DNA from: Comamonadaceae bacterium
GTDB lineage: Bacteria; Pseudomonadota; Gammaproteobacteria; Burkholderiales; Burkholderiaceae_C
DNA: 20,525 nucleotides
Direction: 5' to 3'
Assembly: GCA_947461325.1 (NCBI GenBank)
Contig: CANHLD010000013.1
Coordinates: 1 to 20,525, forward strand
Numbering within the stretch: position 1 is the stretch's first letter; each line of letters begins with the position of its first letter. The position numbers and the translations under genes were made by a program. Shown here in pieces: positions 6,710-15,001 of the stretch. The notes below the pieces were generated by a model. It saw only the letters and a list, made by a program, of their open reading frames with translations. It was not told the DNA's origin and made no database searches.

Positions 6710-8497
6710 GTGTCTCACAATCCATTTCTGTCAGATTGGGTCAAAGGCGGTGCGGACCACAAGTTGAGTCCGCCCGGCTCTTTGTCGTTTGTCGCCGGTC
6801 CTACCGATTCGTCGTTGCATTTCATGACCATTCCGCAGTTGCTCGACCGTGCGGTGGTGCGTCACGGGTCGCGCGATGCGGCCGTGTTTGTCTCGCAAAA
6901 CCAGCGATTGAGTTGGTATGACTTGCAACAACAGGCTGACAACATGGCAGCCGCTTTGCTGGCCATGGGCATACGCCGGGGCAACCGTGTCGGCATCTGG
7001 TCTCCCAACCGCTTGGAATGGTTGTTGACGCAGTTCGCCACCGCTCGCATCGGTGCGGTATTGGTCAACATCAACCCCGCTTACAAAAGCAGCGAACTCG
7101 AATACGCCTTGAACAAAGTGCGTTGCCGAATGCTGGTCATGGCGCGTGGCTTTAAGACCAACAACTACTTAGACACCTTGCGTCAACTTGCGCCTGAGAT
7201 TGACCGCCCCGGACAAGCCGGTGATTTGACTTCCTTGAAGCTGGAGCATTTGAAGCACGTCATCTTGCTTGACGATCTTTCCGTGCCTGCCCATGAAGCT
7301 GCCAAATCACCTGTGCCTGCTCGCGCGATGCGCTTCAAAGATTTTTTGCAGCAAGCAGGCCCGGCACAACACGCGCGCTTGAAAGATTTATCTGCCTCGC
7401 TCGACCCGGACGACGCCATCAACATCCAATTCACCAGCGGTACCACGGGCAACCCCAAGGGCGCCACTTTGTCGCATTTCAATATCGTCAATAACGCTCG
7501 TTTTGCAGCCAAGTCCATGGCCTTGACTCACGAAGACCGCATGTGCATTCCGGTACCCCTTTACCATTGCTTCGGCATGGTGTTGGGTGTGTTGACCTGC
7601 ACCGCTGCGGGTGCGGCCATGGTGTTCCCCGGTGAAGGCTTTGATGCCGCTGCCACCCTCAAAGCAGTGTTGAGACAGCGCTGCACGGCATTGCACGGTG
7701 TGCCCACCATGTTTGTATCCATGCTGGCCGAGCCGGGTGTGGCCAACATGGATTTCAGTTTATTGCGTACCGGCATCATGGCCGGAGCACCTTGTCCGGT
7801 GGAGACCATGCAGGCTGTGATGCGCACGCTCAACATGAAGCAAATCACCATCGGCTACGGCATGACCGAAACGTCGCCACTGTCGTTCCAGTCGCATGTG
7901 TCTGATCCGGTGGAAAGGCGCGTGTCGACGGTAGGTCGCATTCAACCGCATGTGCAAGCCAAGGTGATTGACGAGCACGGCCGCATGGTACCCGTTGGCG
8001 TGCCGGGTGAGTTGTGTGTGCGTGGCTATCTGGTGATGCGATCCTATTGGGAAGACGCGCAGCAAACTGCCGAGGCCATTGATGATGCAGGCTGGATGCA
8101 CACCGGCGACTTGGCCACTATCGATGCGCAAGGCTATTGCAATATTGTGGGGCGCGTGAAAGACATGCTGATACGCGGTGGAGAAAACGTGTTCCCGCGT
8201 GAAATAGAAAACCAGTTGATGCAACATCCCAAAGTGTTGGACGTGCAAGTCTTTGGCGTGCCGGATGCCAAATACGGCGAAGAAATCGCCGCCTGGGTGA
8301 TATTGCAAGACGGGCAAACCGCAGAAGCAGACGAGTTCATTGAGTACTGCCGCTCGCGTATGGCGCATTACAAAACGCCGCGTTATCTGCGAATCGTGCG
8401 CGAATTTCCACTTACTGCCACCGGCAAGCCGCAAAAATTTCAGATGCGTCAAAGCATGGTGAATGAACTCGGTTTGCGTTCACCGCAAACCGCCTGA
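6710..8497 (+). CDS. acyl-CoA synthetase, ACSF2-like AMP-forming ligase
   Basis: This enzyme activates a carboxylic acid to its CoA thioester through an acyl-adenylate. It starts at GTG 6710 behind an AGGAAAC-type ribosome site and has 595 residues, somewhat long for the class. The N-terminal part (SFVAG..., MTIPQLLDRAV, NPAYKSSELEYALNKV) closely follows the ACSF2 medium-chain type. Adenylation motifs are intact: FTSGTTGNPKGATLSH near residue 240, GYGMTETSP near 380, GWMHTGDLATID near 460, KDMLIRGGENVFPREIE near 483, and the catalytic lysine in TATGKPQKF near 571. It follows the fusion amidase by 39 bases, which suggests that it takes up the acid released from the amide. The acyl chain cannot be read from the sequence; a medium-chain or branched/arylalkyl acid is plausible. 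Confidence 0.88.
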   Translation: MSHNPFLSDWVKGGADHKLSPPGSLSFVAGPTDSSLHFMTIPQLLDRAVVRHGSRDAAVFVSQNQRLSWYDLQQQADNMAAALLAMGIRRGNRVGIWSPNRLEWLLTQFATARIGAVLVNINPAYKSSELEYALNKVRCRMLVMARGFKTNNYLDTLRQLAPEIDRPGQAGDLTSLKLEHLKHVILLDDLSVPAHEAAKSPVPARAMRFKDFLQQAGPAQHARLKDLSASLDPDDAINIQFTSGTTGNPKGATLSHFNIVNNARFAAKSMALTHEDRMCIPVPLYHCFGMVLGVLTCTAAGAAMVFPGEGFDAAATLKAVLRQRCTALHGVPTMFVSMLAEPGVANMDFSLLRTGIMAGAPCPVETMQAVMRTLNMKQITIGYGMTETSPLSFQSHVSDPVERRVSTVGRIQPHVQAKVIDEHGRMVPVGVPGELCVRGYLVMRSYWEDAQQTAEAIDDAGWMHTGDLATIDAQGYCNIVGRVKDMLIRGGENVFPREIENQLMQHPKVLDVQVFGVPDAKYGEEIAAWVILQDGQTAEADEFIEYCRSRMAHYKTPRYLRIVREFPLTATGKPQKFQMRQSMVNELGLRSPQTA

Positions 8498-8520
8498 GCA
8501 GACCCCACAGAAAGCACTCA

Positions 8521-9921
8521 GTGACTGACGACCAACTGGCTTTTCTGGACGCATACACACTGGCAGGACTGCTGCACAGCAAAAAACTGTCGTCTGTCGA
8601 GCTCACCCAAATGATGCTCAACCGCATTGACCGGCTCGATAAACGTTTGTTGTCCTACGCTACCGTCTCGCATGACATCGCTTTAAAGCAAGCGCGTGAC
8701 GCTGACGCCATGATCATGCGCCGCCAGATACTCAGTCCATTGCACGGTGTGCCGGTTGCTTTGAAAGACCTGTGCTACACCAAAGACATCGTCACTGCGG
8801 CTGGCATGCCCATGATGCGCGACTTCAAACCATCGTATGACGGCACAGTGGTGAAACGTTTGCGCGAAGCGGGCACGGTGTTGCTCGGCAAACTCACCAT
8901 GACCGAAGCGGCATTCGCAGACCACCATCCGGACGTGCCGCCGCCCATCAACCCTTGGCATGACGACCATTGGTCAGGTGCATCCTCCAGCGGTTCCGGC
9001 GTCGCTGTTGCCGCAGGTTTGTGTTTTGCGGCCATAGGCACAGACACCGGCGGCTCTATCCGTTTTCCTTCAGCTGCCAATGGTGTGACCGGCCTCAAAC
9101 CCACCTGGGCGCGTGTGCCTGTGCATGGCGCGTTCGAATTGGCCGCCTCGCTGGACCATATCGGCCCGATGGCACGCACCGCCATGGACTGCGGACACAT
9201 GCTGGGTTTGATCGCAGGCGCAGATGCAGATGACAGCGTGGCATTGCACGCGCCTGTACCCGACTATGTGTGTGGTGACAACACGCAGTTGAGCGGTTTG
9301 CGCATTGGCTTCGACCCTGAGTACTGCGCCGGTTTGGATGCAGACATGCAAAAAGCGGTTCAATCCGCTTTCGATGTTTTGCAATCGCTGGGCGCAGATA
9401 TGCGCCATGTGCGCTTTCCCGATGTGTCAGATGCCGTGGCCGATTGGGGCACCGCATGTGCCGCAGAAACAGCGGTGGCGCACGAAGCCTGGCATCCTAA
9501 AAACAAGCATTTGTACGGACCGGGTTTGGGTGGCTTGATTGAATTCGGCCGATCTATCAGCGCGGTCGAGATGCAAAAAATCTGGTTGCGCCGCCGCGCT
9601 TTCACCGGCGCGGTGCGCGGTTTTTTTCAAAACTGCGATTTACTCTTGATACCAGCGCAACCCATGGCATCTCCGACCACCCAAGAGATGTCAGTCATCG
9701 GAACGGTGCCTTCCGAGTTGGCCCGCCTCATCAAATTCACCGCGCCATTTGACATGAGCGGCAGCCCGACCATCACCTTGCCTGCTGGCTTCACAGTGAA
9801 AAACACACCGGTCGCCATACAGCTTGTATCTGCGCATTTAGATGAGGCCACACTCATACGCGCAGGCAGCGCGTTTCAACGGGTGACAGACTGGCATTCA
9901 CGCATTCCACCCCGGCTTTGA
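8521..9921 (+). CDS. second amidase-signature family amidase
   Basis: This is a stand-alone serine hydrolase of the amidase-signature family, cytoplasmic, 466 residues. It starts at GTG 8521, 23 bases after the ligase, with only a weak purine-rich ribosome site. The catalytic triad is complete: Lys82 (VALKDLCY), Ser155 (WSGASSSGSG) and Ser179 (GTDTGGSIRFPS), again with 24 residues between the serines. The GGSS signature reads GASS, so the first glycine is replaced. GLKPTWARVPVHGAFELAASLDHIGPMART matches the substrate-side segment of GatA/AtzF-like amidases. It belongs to a different branch from the fusion amidase, and no GatB/GatC genes lie nearby, so it is unlikely to be the tRNA amidotransferase subunit. 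It probably acts on a different amide, or on a second amide bond of the same molecule. Confidence 0.87.
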   Translation: MTDDQLAFLDAYTLAGLLHSKKLSSVELTQMMLNRIDRLDKRLLSYATVSHDIALKQARDADAMIMRRQILSPLHGVPVALKDLCYTKDIVTAAGMPMMRDFKPSYDGTVVKRLREAGTVLLGKLTMTEAAFADHHPDVPPPINPWHDDHWSGASSSGSGVAVAAGLCFAAIGTDTGGSIRFPSAANGVTGLKPTWARVPVHGAFELAASLDHIGPMARTAMDCGHMLGLIAGADADDSVALHAPVPDYVCGDNTQLSGLRIGFDPEYCAGLDADMQKAVQSAFDVLQSLGADMRHVRFPDVSDAVADWGTACAAETAVAHEAWHPKNKHLYGPGLGGLIEFGRSISAVEMQKIWLRRRAFTGAVRGFFQNCDLLLIPAQPMASPTTQEMSVIGTVPSELARLIKFTAPFDMSGSPTITLPAGFTVKNTPVAIQLVSAHLDEATLIRAGSAFQRVTDWHSRIPPRL

Positions 9922-9931
9922 ACATCTCCAC

Positions 9932-9979
9932 ATGACAAGCCTGCGCGGACTGTTAGACAACCACAGCGGCATCATGTGA
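9932..9979 (+). other. 15-codon minicistron overlapping the next start (low confidence)
   Basis: In the gap between the second amidase and the second ligase, ATG 9932 opens a 15-codon frame (MTSLRGLLDNHSGIM) ending at TGA 9977-9979, which shares its last base with ATG 9979 of the ligase. This TGATG arrangement could couple translation of the ligase to the short frame. No clear ribosome site precedes it, and the peptide resembles nothing known to me, so it may be chance. Confidence 0.2.
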
Positions 9980-11505
9980 TGAATATTGTTCAACCGTTTC
10001 TCAACCGTGCACGAAGCCATCCCCAGTTGTCTGCGCTCAGCAGCCATGGCAACACGCTGACCTACGCGGAGTTGGCAGTTCGCAGTCACTCCTTGGCATC
10101 AGGCCTGCTACAAAACCTGTCACTCAAGCGCGCGCAGCGGGTCATGATTTGCATGGAAAACCGCGCTGCATTTTTTGAAACTTTGTTTGCTTGTTGGATT
10201 GCCGGTCTGTGTCCAGTGCCGGTGAACGCCAAACTGCATCCCAAGGAAGTGCGTCAGATCGCAGGTGACTGTCAGGCCAGTGTGTTGTTTTGCAGCGCGG
10301 CTTTGCATGAAGGCTTACAAATTGTTTTGCTAGACATGCCGCACGCGCCTCTTTTGCTGTGTGTGGATGATGATGCTTATGTCGATTTGCTGCGTCACGC
10401 GCCGTCTGACTGCGCGCAAATGCAAGCCGATGACATCGCCTGGATTTTTTACACCAGCGGCACCACCGGTGTGCCCAAGGGCGCGATGTTGTCTCACCGA
10501 AATTTACTGCAAATGTGTTTGCAGTACGGCGCTGACATTGATTGTGTGCAGGTCGGGGACACGCATTTGCATGTCGCACCTTTGTCGCACGGTTCAGGTT
10601 TGTACAGCTTGCCGCATTTGTTCAATGGCGGGCATCAAGTGATTGAAACTGCGTTCTCGCCTGACATTGTTTTCGAGGCATTGCAACGCTATCCACGAGT
10701 CTCATTTTTTGCTGCACCCACCATGCTGACCCGCATGCTGCGGGCCAGCACAGGCATTGCTAACCCCGCAGGTCATTTGCACACCATCACCTACGGCGGC
10801 GGTCCCATGTATGTGTCTGATTTGCTGCAATCCTTGGAATTGTTTGGGCCGCGCATGGTACAAATTTACGGCCAGGGTGAAAGCCCGATGACCATCACGG
10901 CGTTGTCCAGGCAAGATCACCAAGGCCCGCAAGATGCGGCGCATTTGGCGCGACTGGCTTCATGTGGTGTAGCTCGCACTGGTGTCGAAGTACGTGTGGT
11001 GGATGAAGCCGGGCGGGACATGCCAGCAGGCGAACCCGGCGAAGTCGTCACCCGCAGCGCCACCCGCATGCTGGGTTATTGGAACAACGAGGCAGCCACG
11101 GCATCCGCCATTCGAGAAGGCTGGCTTTGGACAGGCGACATTGGCTCCATGGATAAACTGGGTTACCTCACTTTGCGCGACCGCTCCAAAGACTTGATCA
11201 TCAGAGGCGGCAGTAATATTTACCCGCGTGAAATCGAAGAGGTGTTGTTACACCACCCGGCAGTTGCTGAGGTGTCTGTCATCGGCATGGAGAGCGCCGA
11301 CTTGGGAGAAGAACCGGTGGCTTTTGTGGTGCCCAAAGCAGGGATGACAGTGACACCGCAAGAACTCGATCAACTGTGTCTGGACAACCTCGCGCGCTTT
11401 AAACGGCCACGTGAGTATTTCTTTCCCTCTGACTTGCCGAAAAACAATTACGGCAAGATTTTGAAAACCGCATTGAGACAACAACTCAAACAGGAACGCC
11501 CATGA
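9976..11505 (+). CDS. AMP-dependent acyl-CoA ligase, second copy
   Basis: This is another adenylate-forming CoA ligase, clearly different from the one at 6710. The frame opens GTG ATG at 9976/9979; ATG 9979 is the likelier start and gives 508 residues. Motifs present are FYTSGTTGVPKGAMLSH near residue 157, the adenine-binding IYGQGESPM near 297 (a departure from the usual YG-x-TE), GWLWTGDIGSMD near 380, KDLIIRGGSNIYPREIEE near 405 and a terminal lysine in NYGKILKTALR near 495. The N-terminal half (ENRAAFFETLFACWIAGLCPVPVNAKL) resembles ligases for aromatic or short acids more than fatty acids, but this is a soft judgement. Its stop overlaps the thiolase start, so the two are co-translated. 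It probably activates the product of the adjacent amidase. Confidence 0.87.
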   Translation: MMNIVQPFLNRARSHPQLSALSSHGNTLTYAELAVRSHSLASGLLQNLSLKRAQRVMICMENRAAFFETLFACWIAGLCPVPVNAKLHPKEVRQIAGDCQASVLFCSAALHEGLQIVLLDMPHAPLLLCVDDDAYVDLLRHAPSDCAQMQADDIAWIFYTSGTTGVPKGAMLSHRNLLQMCLQYGADIDCVQVGDTHLHVAPLSHGSGLYSLPHLFNGGHQVIETAFSPDIVFEALQRYPRVSFFAAPTMLTRMLRASTGIANPAGHLHTITYGGGPMYVSDLLQSLELFGPRMVQIYGQGESPMTITALSRQDHQGPQDAAHLARLASCGVARTGVEVRVVDEAGRDMPAGEPGEVVTRSATRMLGYWNNEAATASAIREGWLWTGDIGSMDKLGYLTLRDRSKDLIIRGGSNIYPREIEEVLLHHPAVAEVSVIGMESADLGEEPVAFVVPKAGMTVTPQELDQLCLDNLARFKRPREYFFPSDLPKNNYGKILKTALRQQLKQERP

Positions 11506-12668
11506 TGCGCAATGTGTATGTAGCAGGCACGGGTTCAACCACTTTCGGTAAACACGCAGGCCGCAGCATCGAGTCGCTGGCGGTGGACGCTTGCGCGCAA
11601 GCCATCGTCGAGTCCGGCATAGATCGGGCACGCATAGGCGCCGTGTACCTCGGCAATTTCATCAGTGGCCCATTGAACGGCAAAGAAGTTCTGGCGGGCT
11701 TGGTGGCCGAGCAGCTTGGCTTGACGGGCATTCCTTGCACCAAGGTAGAGGGCGCTTGTGCGTCGGGTGGTATTGCCATGCGTCACGCATGCTTGATGGT
11801 CGCCACAGGTTTGTGCGATGCCGTGCTGGTTGTGGGTGTGGAGACGATGACCCATGCAAGCACCACTGAAATGACGACGGCACTTAACTGTGCCATGGAC
11901 AACGAATACGACGGCTTGAGCGGACTGACATTCCCCGGCTTGTTCGGATTGGCCTGGCGTGCACATGCCCAGCAATACGGCACCACGCGCGAAGACATTG
12001 CGGCAGTCGTCATCAAAAACAAAGCGAATGGTTTGAAAAATCCACTGGCCCAAATGGGTGCAGATTTAACGCTGGAGCAAGTGTGTGCTTCCGCCTTGAT
12101 TGCTGATCCATTGCAACTGTTTGATTGTTGCCCGCCCAGCGACGGTGCGGCGGCCGTGGTGGTGTGCGCGAAAGATTTGTTGTCACAGAGTCCGCACACC
12201 CCACAAATACGCGTGATGGCCAGTGTGCAAACCAGTGGCTCCGCACGCATTTCTCAACACCCGGATTTGTGTTCATTTGATGCGACGGTGCATGCTGCTC
12301 AACAGGCTTACAAGCAATCGGGTTTGCAGCCTTCAGACATTGATTTGGTGGAGCTTCACGATTGTTTTTCTATCGCTGAAATCATCGACAGCGAAGACTT
12401 AGGGCTCGTGCCCAGAGGCGAGGGCGGTCGCTGGGCGGCACAAGGCCGTACCGGTATGCAGGGTGATATCGCCATCAACCCCAGCGGCGGTTTGCTCGCC
12501 AAAGGGCATCCGGTGGGTGCGACCGGTGTGGGGCAAATTGTGGAAGTGGTGTGGCAGTTGCGTGGTGAACATACCAATCAGGTCGCTGATGCGGCCATAG
12601 GCATGACGCATAACTTAGGTGGCACCGGCGTGGCCTGCACTGTGCATATTCTGGGACGCGAAGCATGA
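11502..12668 (+). CDS. SCP2-type thiolase / acetyl-CoA acyltransferase
   Basis: This is a thiolase-fold enzyme that would cleave a 3-ketoacyl-CoA with CoA, or run the reverse condensation. The start is ATG 11502 or 11505 (ATG ATG) with AGGA at 11492-11495; length is 388 residues. The nucleophile is Cys86 in VEGACASGG, His286 lies in ELHDCFS and His336 in SGGLLAKGHPVGATG. The second catalytic cysteine of biosynthetic thiolases is replaced by glycine in NLGGTGVACTV, as in the SCP2 and archaeal-type thiolases that work with DUF35 proteins. The next gene is exactly such a DUF35 protein, overlapping by four bases. Retention of Cys86 separates it from Ltp2-type steroid aldolases, which lack it, so true thiolysis is favoured. 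Confidence 0.88.
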   Translation: MMRNVYVAGTGSTTFGKHAGRSIESLAVDACAQAIVESGIDRARIGAVYLGNFISGPLNGKEVLAGLVAEQLGLTGIPCTKVEGACASGGIAMRHACLMVATGLCDAVLVVGVETMTHASTTEMTTALNCAMDNEYDGLSGLTFPGLFGLAWRAHAQQYGTTREDIAAVVIKNKANGLKNPLAQMGADLTLEQVCASALIADPLQLFDCCPPSDGAAAVVVCAKDLLSQSPHTPQIRVMASVQTSGSARISQHPDLCSFDATVHAAQQAYKQSGLQPSDIDLVELHDCFSIAEIIDSEDLGLVPRGEGGRWAAQGRTGMQGDIAINPSGGLLAKGHPVGATGVGQIVEVVWQLRGEHTNQVADAAIGMTHNLGGTGVACTVHILGREA

Positions 12669-13018
12669 ATGCGCTTACCTTATTGCCCACCTTAACAGCT
12701 TACCAATGCAACGATTGCCAAACCTTGACTCAGCGCTCACCGATGGCTTGCGCCTATTGTTTGGGTCGACGGTTTTCCCCGGTTCTCGTGACTGCTAGCG
12801 GCACATTGGCAAGTTGGACCACGATCCGCAAACCGCCAATGCGTTTCAAGGCTGAGGGCATTTACCATGTCGGCGTTTTTGATCTAGACAACGGCATGCG
12901 CATTTCTGGGCGATTGCTGCACGAAGCAACCGACCAAACCGGTGACCGCGTACAAGCTGTTGCAATTGCAGATACTGCATCCGATATTCCCATTTTCAAG
13001 GTGACCTCACATGGCTGA
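12665..13018 (+). CDS. DUF35 zinc-ribbon/OB-fold partner of the thiolase
   Basis: This is a 117-residue protein with an N-terminal rubredoxin-like zinc ribbon (Cys15, Cys18, Cys29, Cys32 in the pattern C-x2-C ... C-x2-C) and a C-terminal OB-fold-like half containing ASGTLASWTTI and GIYHVGVFDLDNGMRISGRL. Proteins of this family form complexes with SCP2-type thiolases or aldolases: in archaea a DUF35 protein bridges thiolase and HMG-CoA synthase, and in steroid degradation ChsH2 supports the aldolase Ltp2. The four-base overlap with the thiolase gene upstream and the eight-base overlap with the hydratase downstream fit a complex that channels acyl-CoA intermediates. The protein is probably not catalytic itself. 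The length is at the short end of the family but both halves are present. Confidence 0.87.
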   Translation: MNALTLLPTLTAYQCNDCQTLTQRSPMACAYCLGRRFSPVLVTASGTLASWTTIRKPPMRFKAEGIYHVGVFDLDNGMRISGRLLHEATDQTGDRVQAVAIADTASDIPIFKVTSHG

Positions 13019-13805
13019 TATTGCTTACGAAAAACACGGTGCGGTGCGATTGATCACCATCAACCGCGCCGACAAAATGAATTCGCTGGATTTCGCAGCC
13101 AACGATGAGTTGATAGACATCTGGCACGAGTTTGACCGTGACGAGCAAGCGCGTGTTGCGGTCATCACCGGCGCTGGTGACAAGTCTTTTTGCGCCGGTG
13201 CAGATTTAAAAACCTACACCTTGAACTTTGCACAGGCCGCTGCGCCAGAGTTTCGCGCCAAGTACACCAACGGGCCTGGCTTTGGTGGCATCACCCGCAA
13301 CCTTGATATAGACAAACCCATTTTGGCTGCGGTCAATGGTTTTGCCATTTCCGGTGGCTTCGAGTTGGCCTTGGCGTGCGATATGCGCTTTTGTTCAGAC
13401 AATGCAGAGTTCGCCTTGCAAGACGCGAAATGGGGCTTTCATGCCTGCGATGGCGGCTTGATTCGCTTGCCGCAAATTGTCGGTATGGGCCACGCCATGG
13501 AAATCATTTTGTCAGGTGAACGGGTCAATGCCGAGCATGCTTACCGCATCGGTTTGGTCAATCGTGTGTATGCGCCACACGAACTCTTAACCAAGACTTT
13601 GGAGTATGCGCACATGCTGGCCACGCGTGCACCACTGTCGCACCGTTTCGCCAAAGAAGTGGTGCGACGCTCTGTCGGCATGCACATGGGCGAAGCCTTG
13701 CAGTGGGAGTCACGCTCATTCAGAGACGTTGCATTCACCGACGATTTGAAAGAGGGCTTGGCTTCATTCAAAGAACGCAGACCCGCCGACTTCAAAGGCC
13801 GTTGA
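13011..13805 (+). CDS. enoyl-CoA hydratase/isomerase (crotonase family)
   Basis: This 264-residue crotonase-fold enzyme is expected to hydrate a 2-enoyl-CoA to the 3-hydroxyacyl-CoA. Oxyanion-hole elements are SFCAGADLK (residues 59-67) and ISGGFELALACD (113-124). One catalytic acid is Glu118; at the second acid position, where classical hydratases have Glu in PE-x3-G, this protein has Asp138 (FALQDAKWGF). The following GAGG loop is changed to ACDGG. These substitutions leave open an isomerase, hydrolase or lyase function. The start ATG 13011 lies inside the DUF35 gene, and the stop is only five bases from the tail of the convergent MetE-like gene. It is the last gene of the long plus-strand block. 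Confidence 0.87.
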   Translation: MADIAYEKHGAVRLITINRADKMNSLDFAANDELIDIWHEFDRDEQARVAVITGAGDKSFCAGADLKTYTLNFAQAAAPEFRAKYTNGPGFGGITRNLDIDKPILAAVNGFAISGGFELALACDMRFCSDNAEFALQDAKWGFHACDGGLIRLPQIVGMGHAMEIILSGERVNAEHAYRIGLVNRVYAPHELLTKTLEYAHMLATRAPLSHRFAKEVVRRSVGMHMGEALQWESRSFRDVAFTDDLKEGLASFKERRPADFKGR

Positions 13806-13810
13806 ACCGC

Positions 13811-14929
13811 TTAGCTGTTGCCCCACACCTCTTGTGCAGTTTCAATGACCAAACGCAATTTGTTTCGCTGGTCGTCAACCGCAATATTGTTACCGTGCAC
13901 CGTGCTGGAAAAACCGCATTGCGGTGACAGTGCGAGTTGCGCCAAGGGTGCGTATTTGGCGGCTTCGTCGATGCGTCGCTTCAAGTTGTCTTTGGTTTCC
14001 ATCGCGCCGAATTTGGTGGTCACCAAGCCCAACACTACCAATTTGTCTTTGGCCAGGTAACGCAAGGGCCGGAAGTCGCCGCTGCGGTCGTCGTCGTATT
14101 CCAGGAAATAGGCGTCTATGTTCATCTCGGACAACAATGCCTCGGCCACGGGTTCGTAGTTTCCGGCAGCGGCGTGCGTGCTTTTGAAATTGCCACGGCA
14201 TAAATGCATGGCCAACGTCATGCCGGCGGGTTTGTGCGCCACCACTTTGTTGATGAAGGTAGCGTAGCGGTGCGGCAATTCATTGGGGTCGTCGCCACGC
14301 GCACGTGCGGCTTCGCGCATTTTGTCATCGCACAAATAGGCGAGGTTGGTGTCGTCCATTTGCACATAAGTGCAGCCTGCGGCGGCCAGTGAGTGCAACT
14401 CATCACCGTAGGCTTTGGCCACATCGTCGTAAAAAGAAGGGTCAAGTTCGGGGTAAGCGTCCTTGCTGATACCGGCGCGACCGCCGCGAAAGTGCAGCAT
14501 GGTTGGTGAGGGAATCGTCACCTTGGGCGTGCTGCCTTTGGCGATTTGTGATTTCAAATAATTGAAGTCAGCGAGTTGAATGTCTTTCACATGCCGCACT
14601 TTGTCGATCACTCGGATCACAGGAGGCGCGAGTTCCTGCGTGCCGTCGGGGCGCTCGATGGTGACCGGTATGTCGGTTTTCACACCGCCCATTTGCTCCA
14701 GAAAATCGATGTGGAAATAGGTGCGGCGGAACTCGCCGTCGGTGATGGACTTCAAGCCCACATCTTCTTGAAACTTGATAACTTCAGTGATGGCTTTGTC
14801 TTCCACCACTCGCAGTTGCTCGGGCGTGATCTGACCCTTGGCTTTTTGTTCCCGCGCCTCTAAAAGGTAGGCGGGGCGCAAAAAGCTGCCGACATGGTCG
14901 AAGCGGGCGGGGATGTGGGGGGTGGTCAT
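13811..14929 (-). CDS. MetE-like cobalamin-independent methyltransferase, C-terminal domain only
   Basis: A 372-residue protein of the methionine-synthase-II fold (COG0620 type). MetE proper has about 750 residues in two barrels; only the catalytic C-terminal barrel is present here. Zinc ligands appear complete: His242 and Cys244 (MHLCRG), Glu277 (FLEYDDD) and Cys338 (SPQCGFSS). The N-terminus (FDHVGSFLRPAYLLEAR) and SITDGEFRRTYFHIDFL are characteristic of stand-alone members. The start at 14929 has AGGAGA just upstream, an excellent ribosome site. Stand-alone members move methyl groups between varied donors and thiols, so homocysteine as acceptor is not assured. It is divergent from a GntR regulator that probably controls it and is not obviously linked to the amide block. 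Confidence 0.88.
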   Translation of the reverse strand: MTTPHIPARFDHVGSFLRPAYLLEAREQKAKGQITPEQLRVVEDKAITEVIKFQEDVGLKSITDGEFRRTYFHIDFLEQMGGVKTDIPVTIERPDGTQELAPPVIRVIDKVRHVKDIQLADFNYLKSQIAKGSTPKVTIPSPTMLHFRGGRAGISKDAYPELDPSFYDDVAKAYGDELHSLAAAGCTYVQMDDTNLAYLCDDKMREAARARGDDPNELPHRYATFINKVVAHKPAGMTLAMHLCRGNFKSTHAAAGNYEPVAEALLSEMNIDAYFLEYDDDRSGDFRPLRYLAKDKLVVLGLVTTKFGAMETKDNLKRRIDEAAKYAPLAQLALSPQCGFSSTVHGNNIAVDDQRNKLRLVIETAQEVWGNS

Positions 14930-14972
14930 GGATTCTCCTGGGCGGTTGAAGAAGGGGCTTAGAACGCGGCGA

Positions 14973-15001
14973 AGTATACATAAATGGCCAAAAAAGCATA
15001 A
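14973..15001 (-). promoter_or_regulatory. promoter of the MetE-like gene overlapped by operator site 1 (GTATAC)
   Basis: Reading the minus strand, TATACT (14973-14978) is a good -10 box, with a weak -35 TTATGC (14996-15001) at 17 bases. The -10 lies inside the palindrome GTATAC (14974-14979). Regulator binding there would block the polymerase. The leader to ATG 14929 would be about 35 bases. The assignment rests on symmetry with site 2 and on the adjacent GntR/FCD gene. Confidence 0.5.

Noticed and set aside
7760..8452. 230-codon minus-strand open frame
   Set aside because: Antisense to the acyl-CoA ligase; His/Arg-rich shadow translation without family features.
8521..9921. Second amidase as GatA of the tRNA amidotransferase
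   Set aside because: No gatB or gatC is adjacent, the surroundings are catabolic, and the signature departs from GatA (GASS for GGSS).
11502..12668. Ltp2-like steroid aldolase instead of a thiolase
   Set aside because: Ltp2-type aldolases lack the nucleophilic cysteine, whereas Cys86 is present here in a canonical context.
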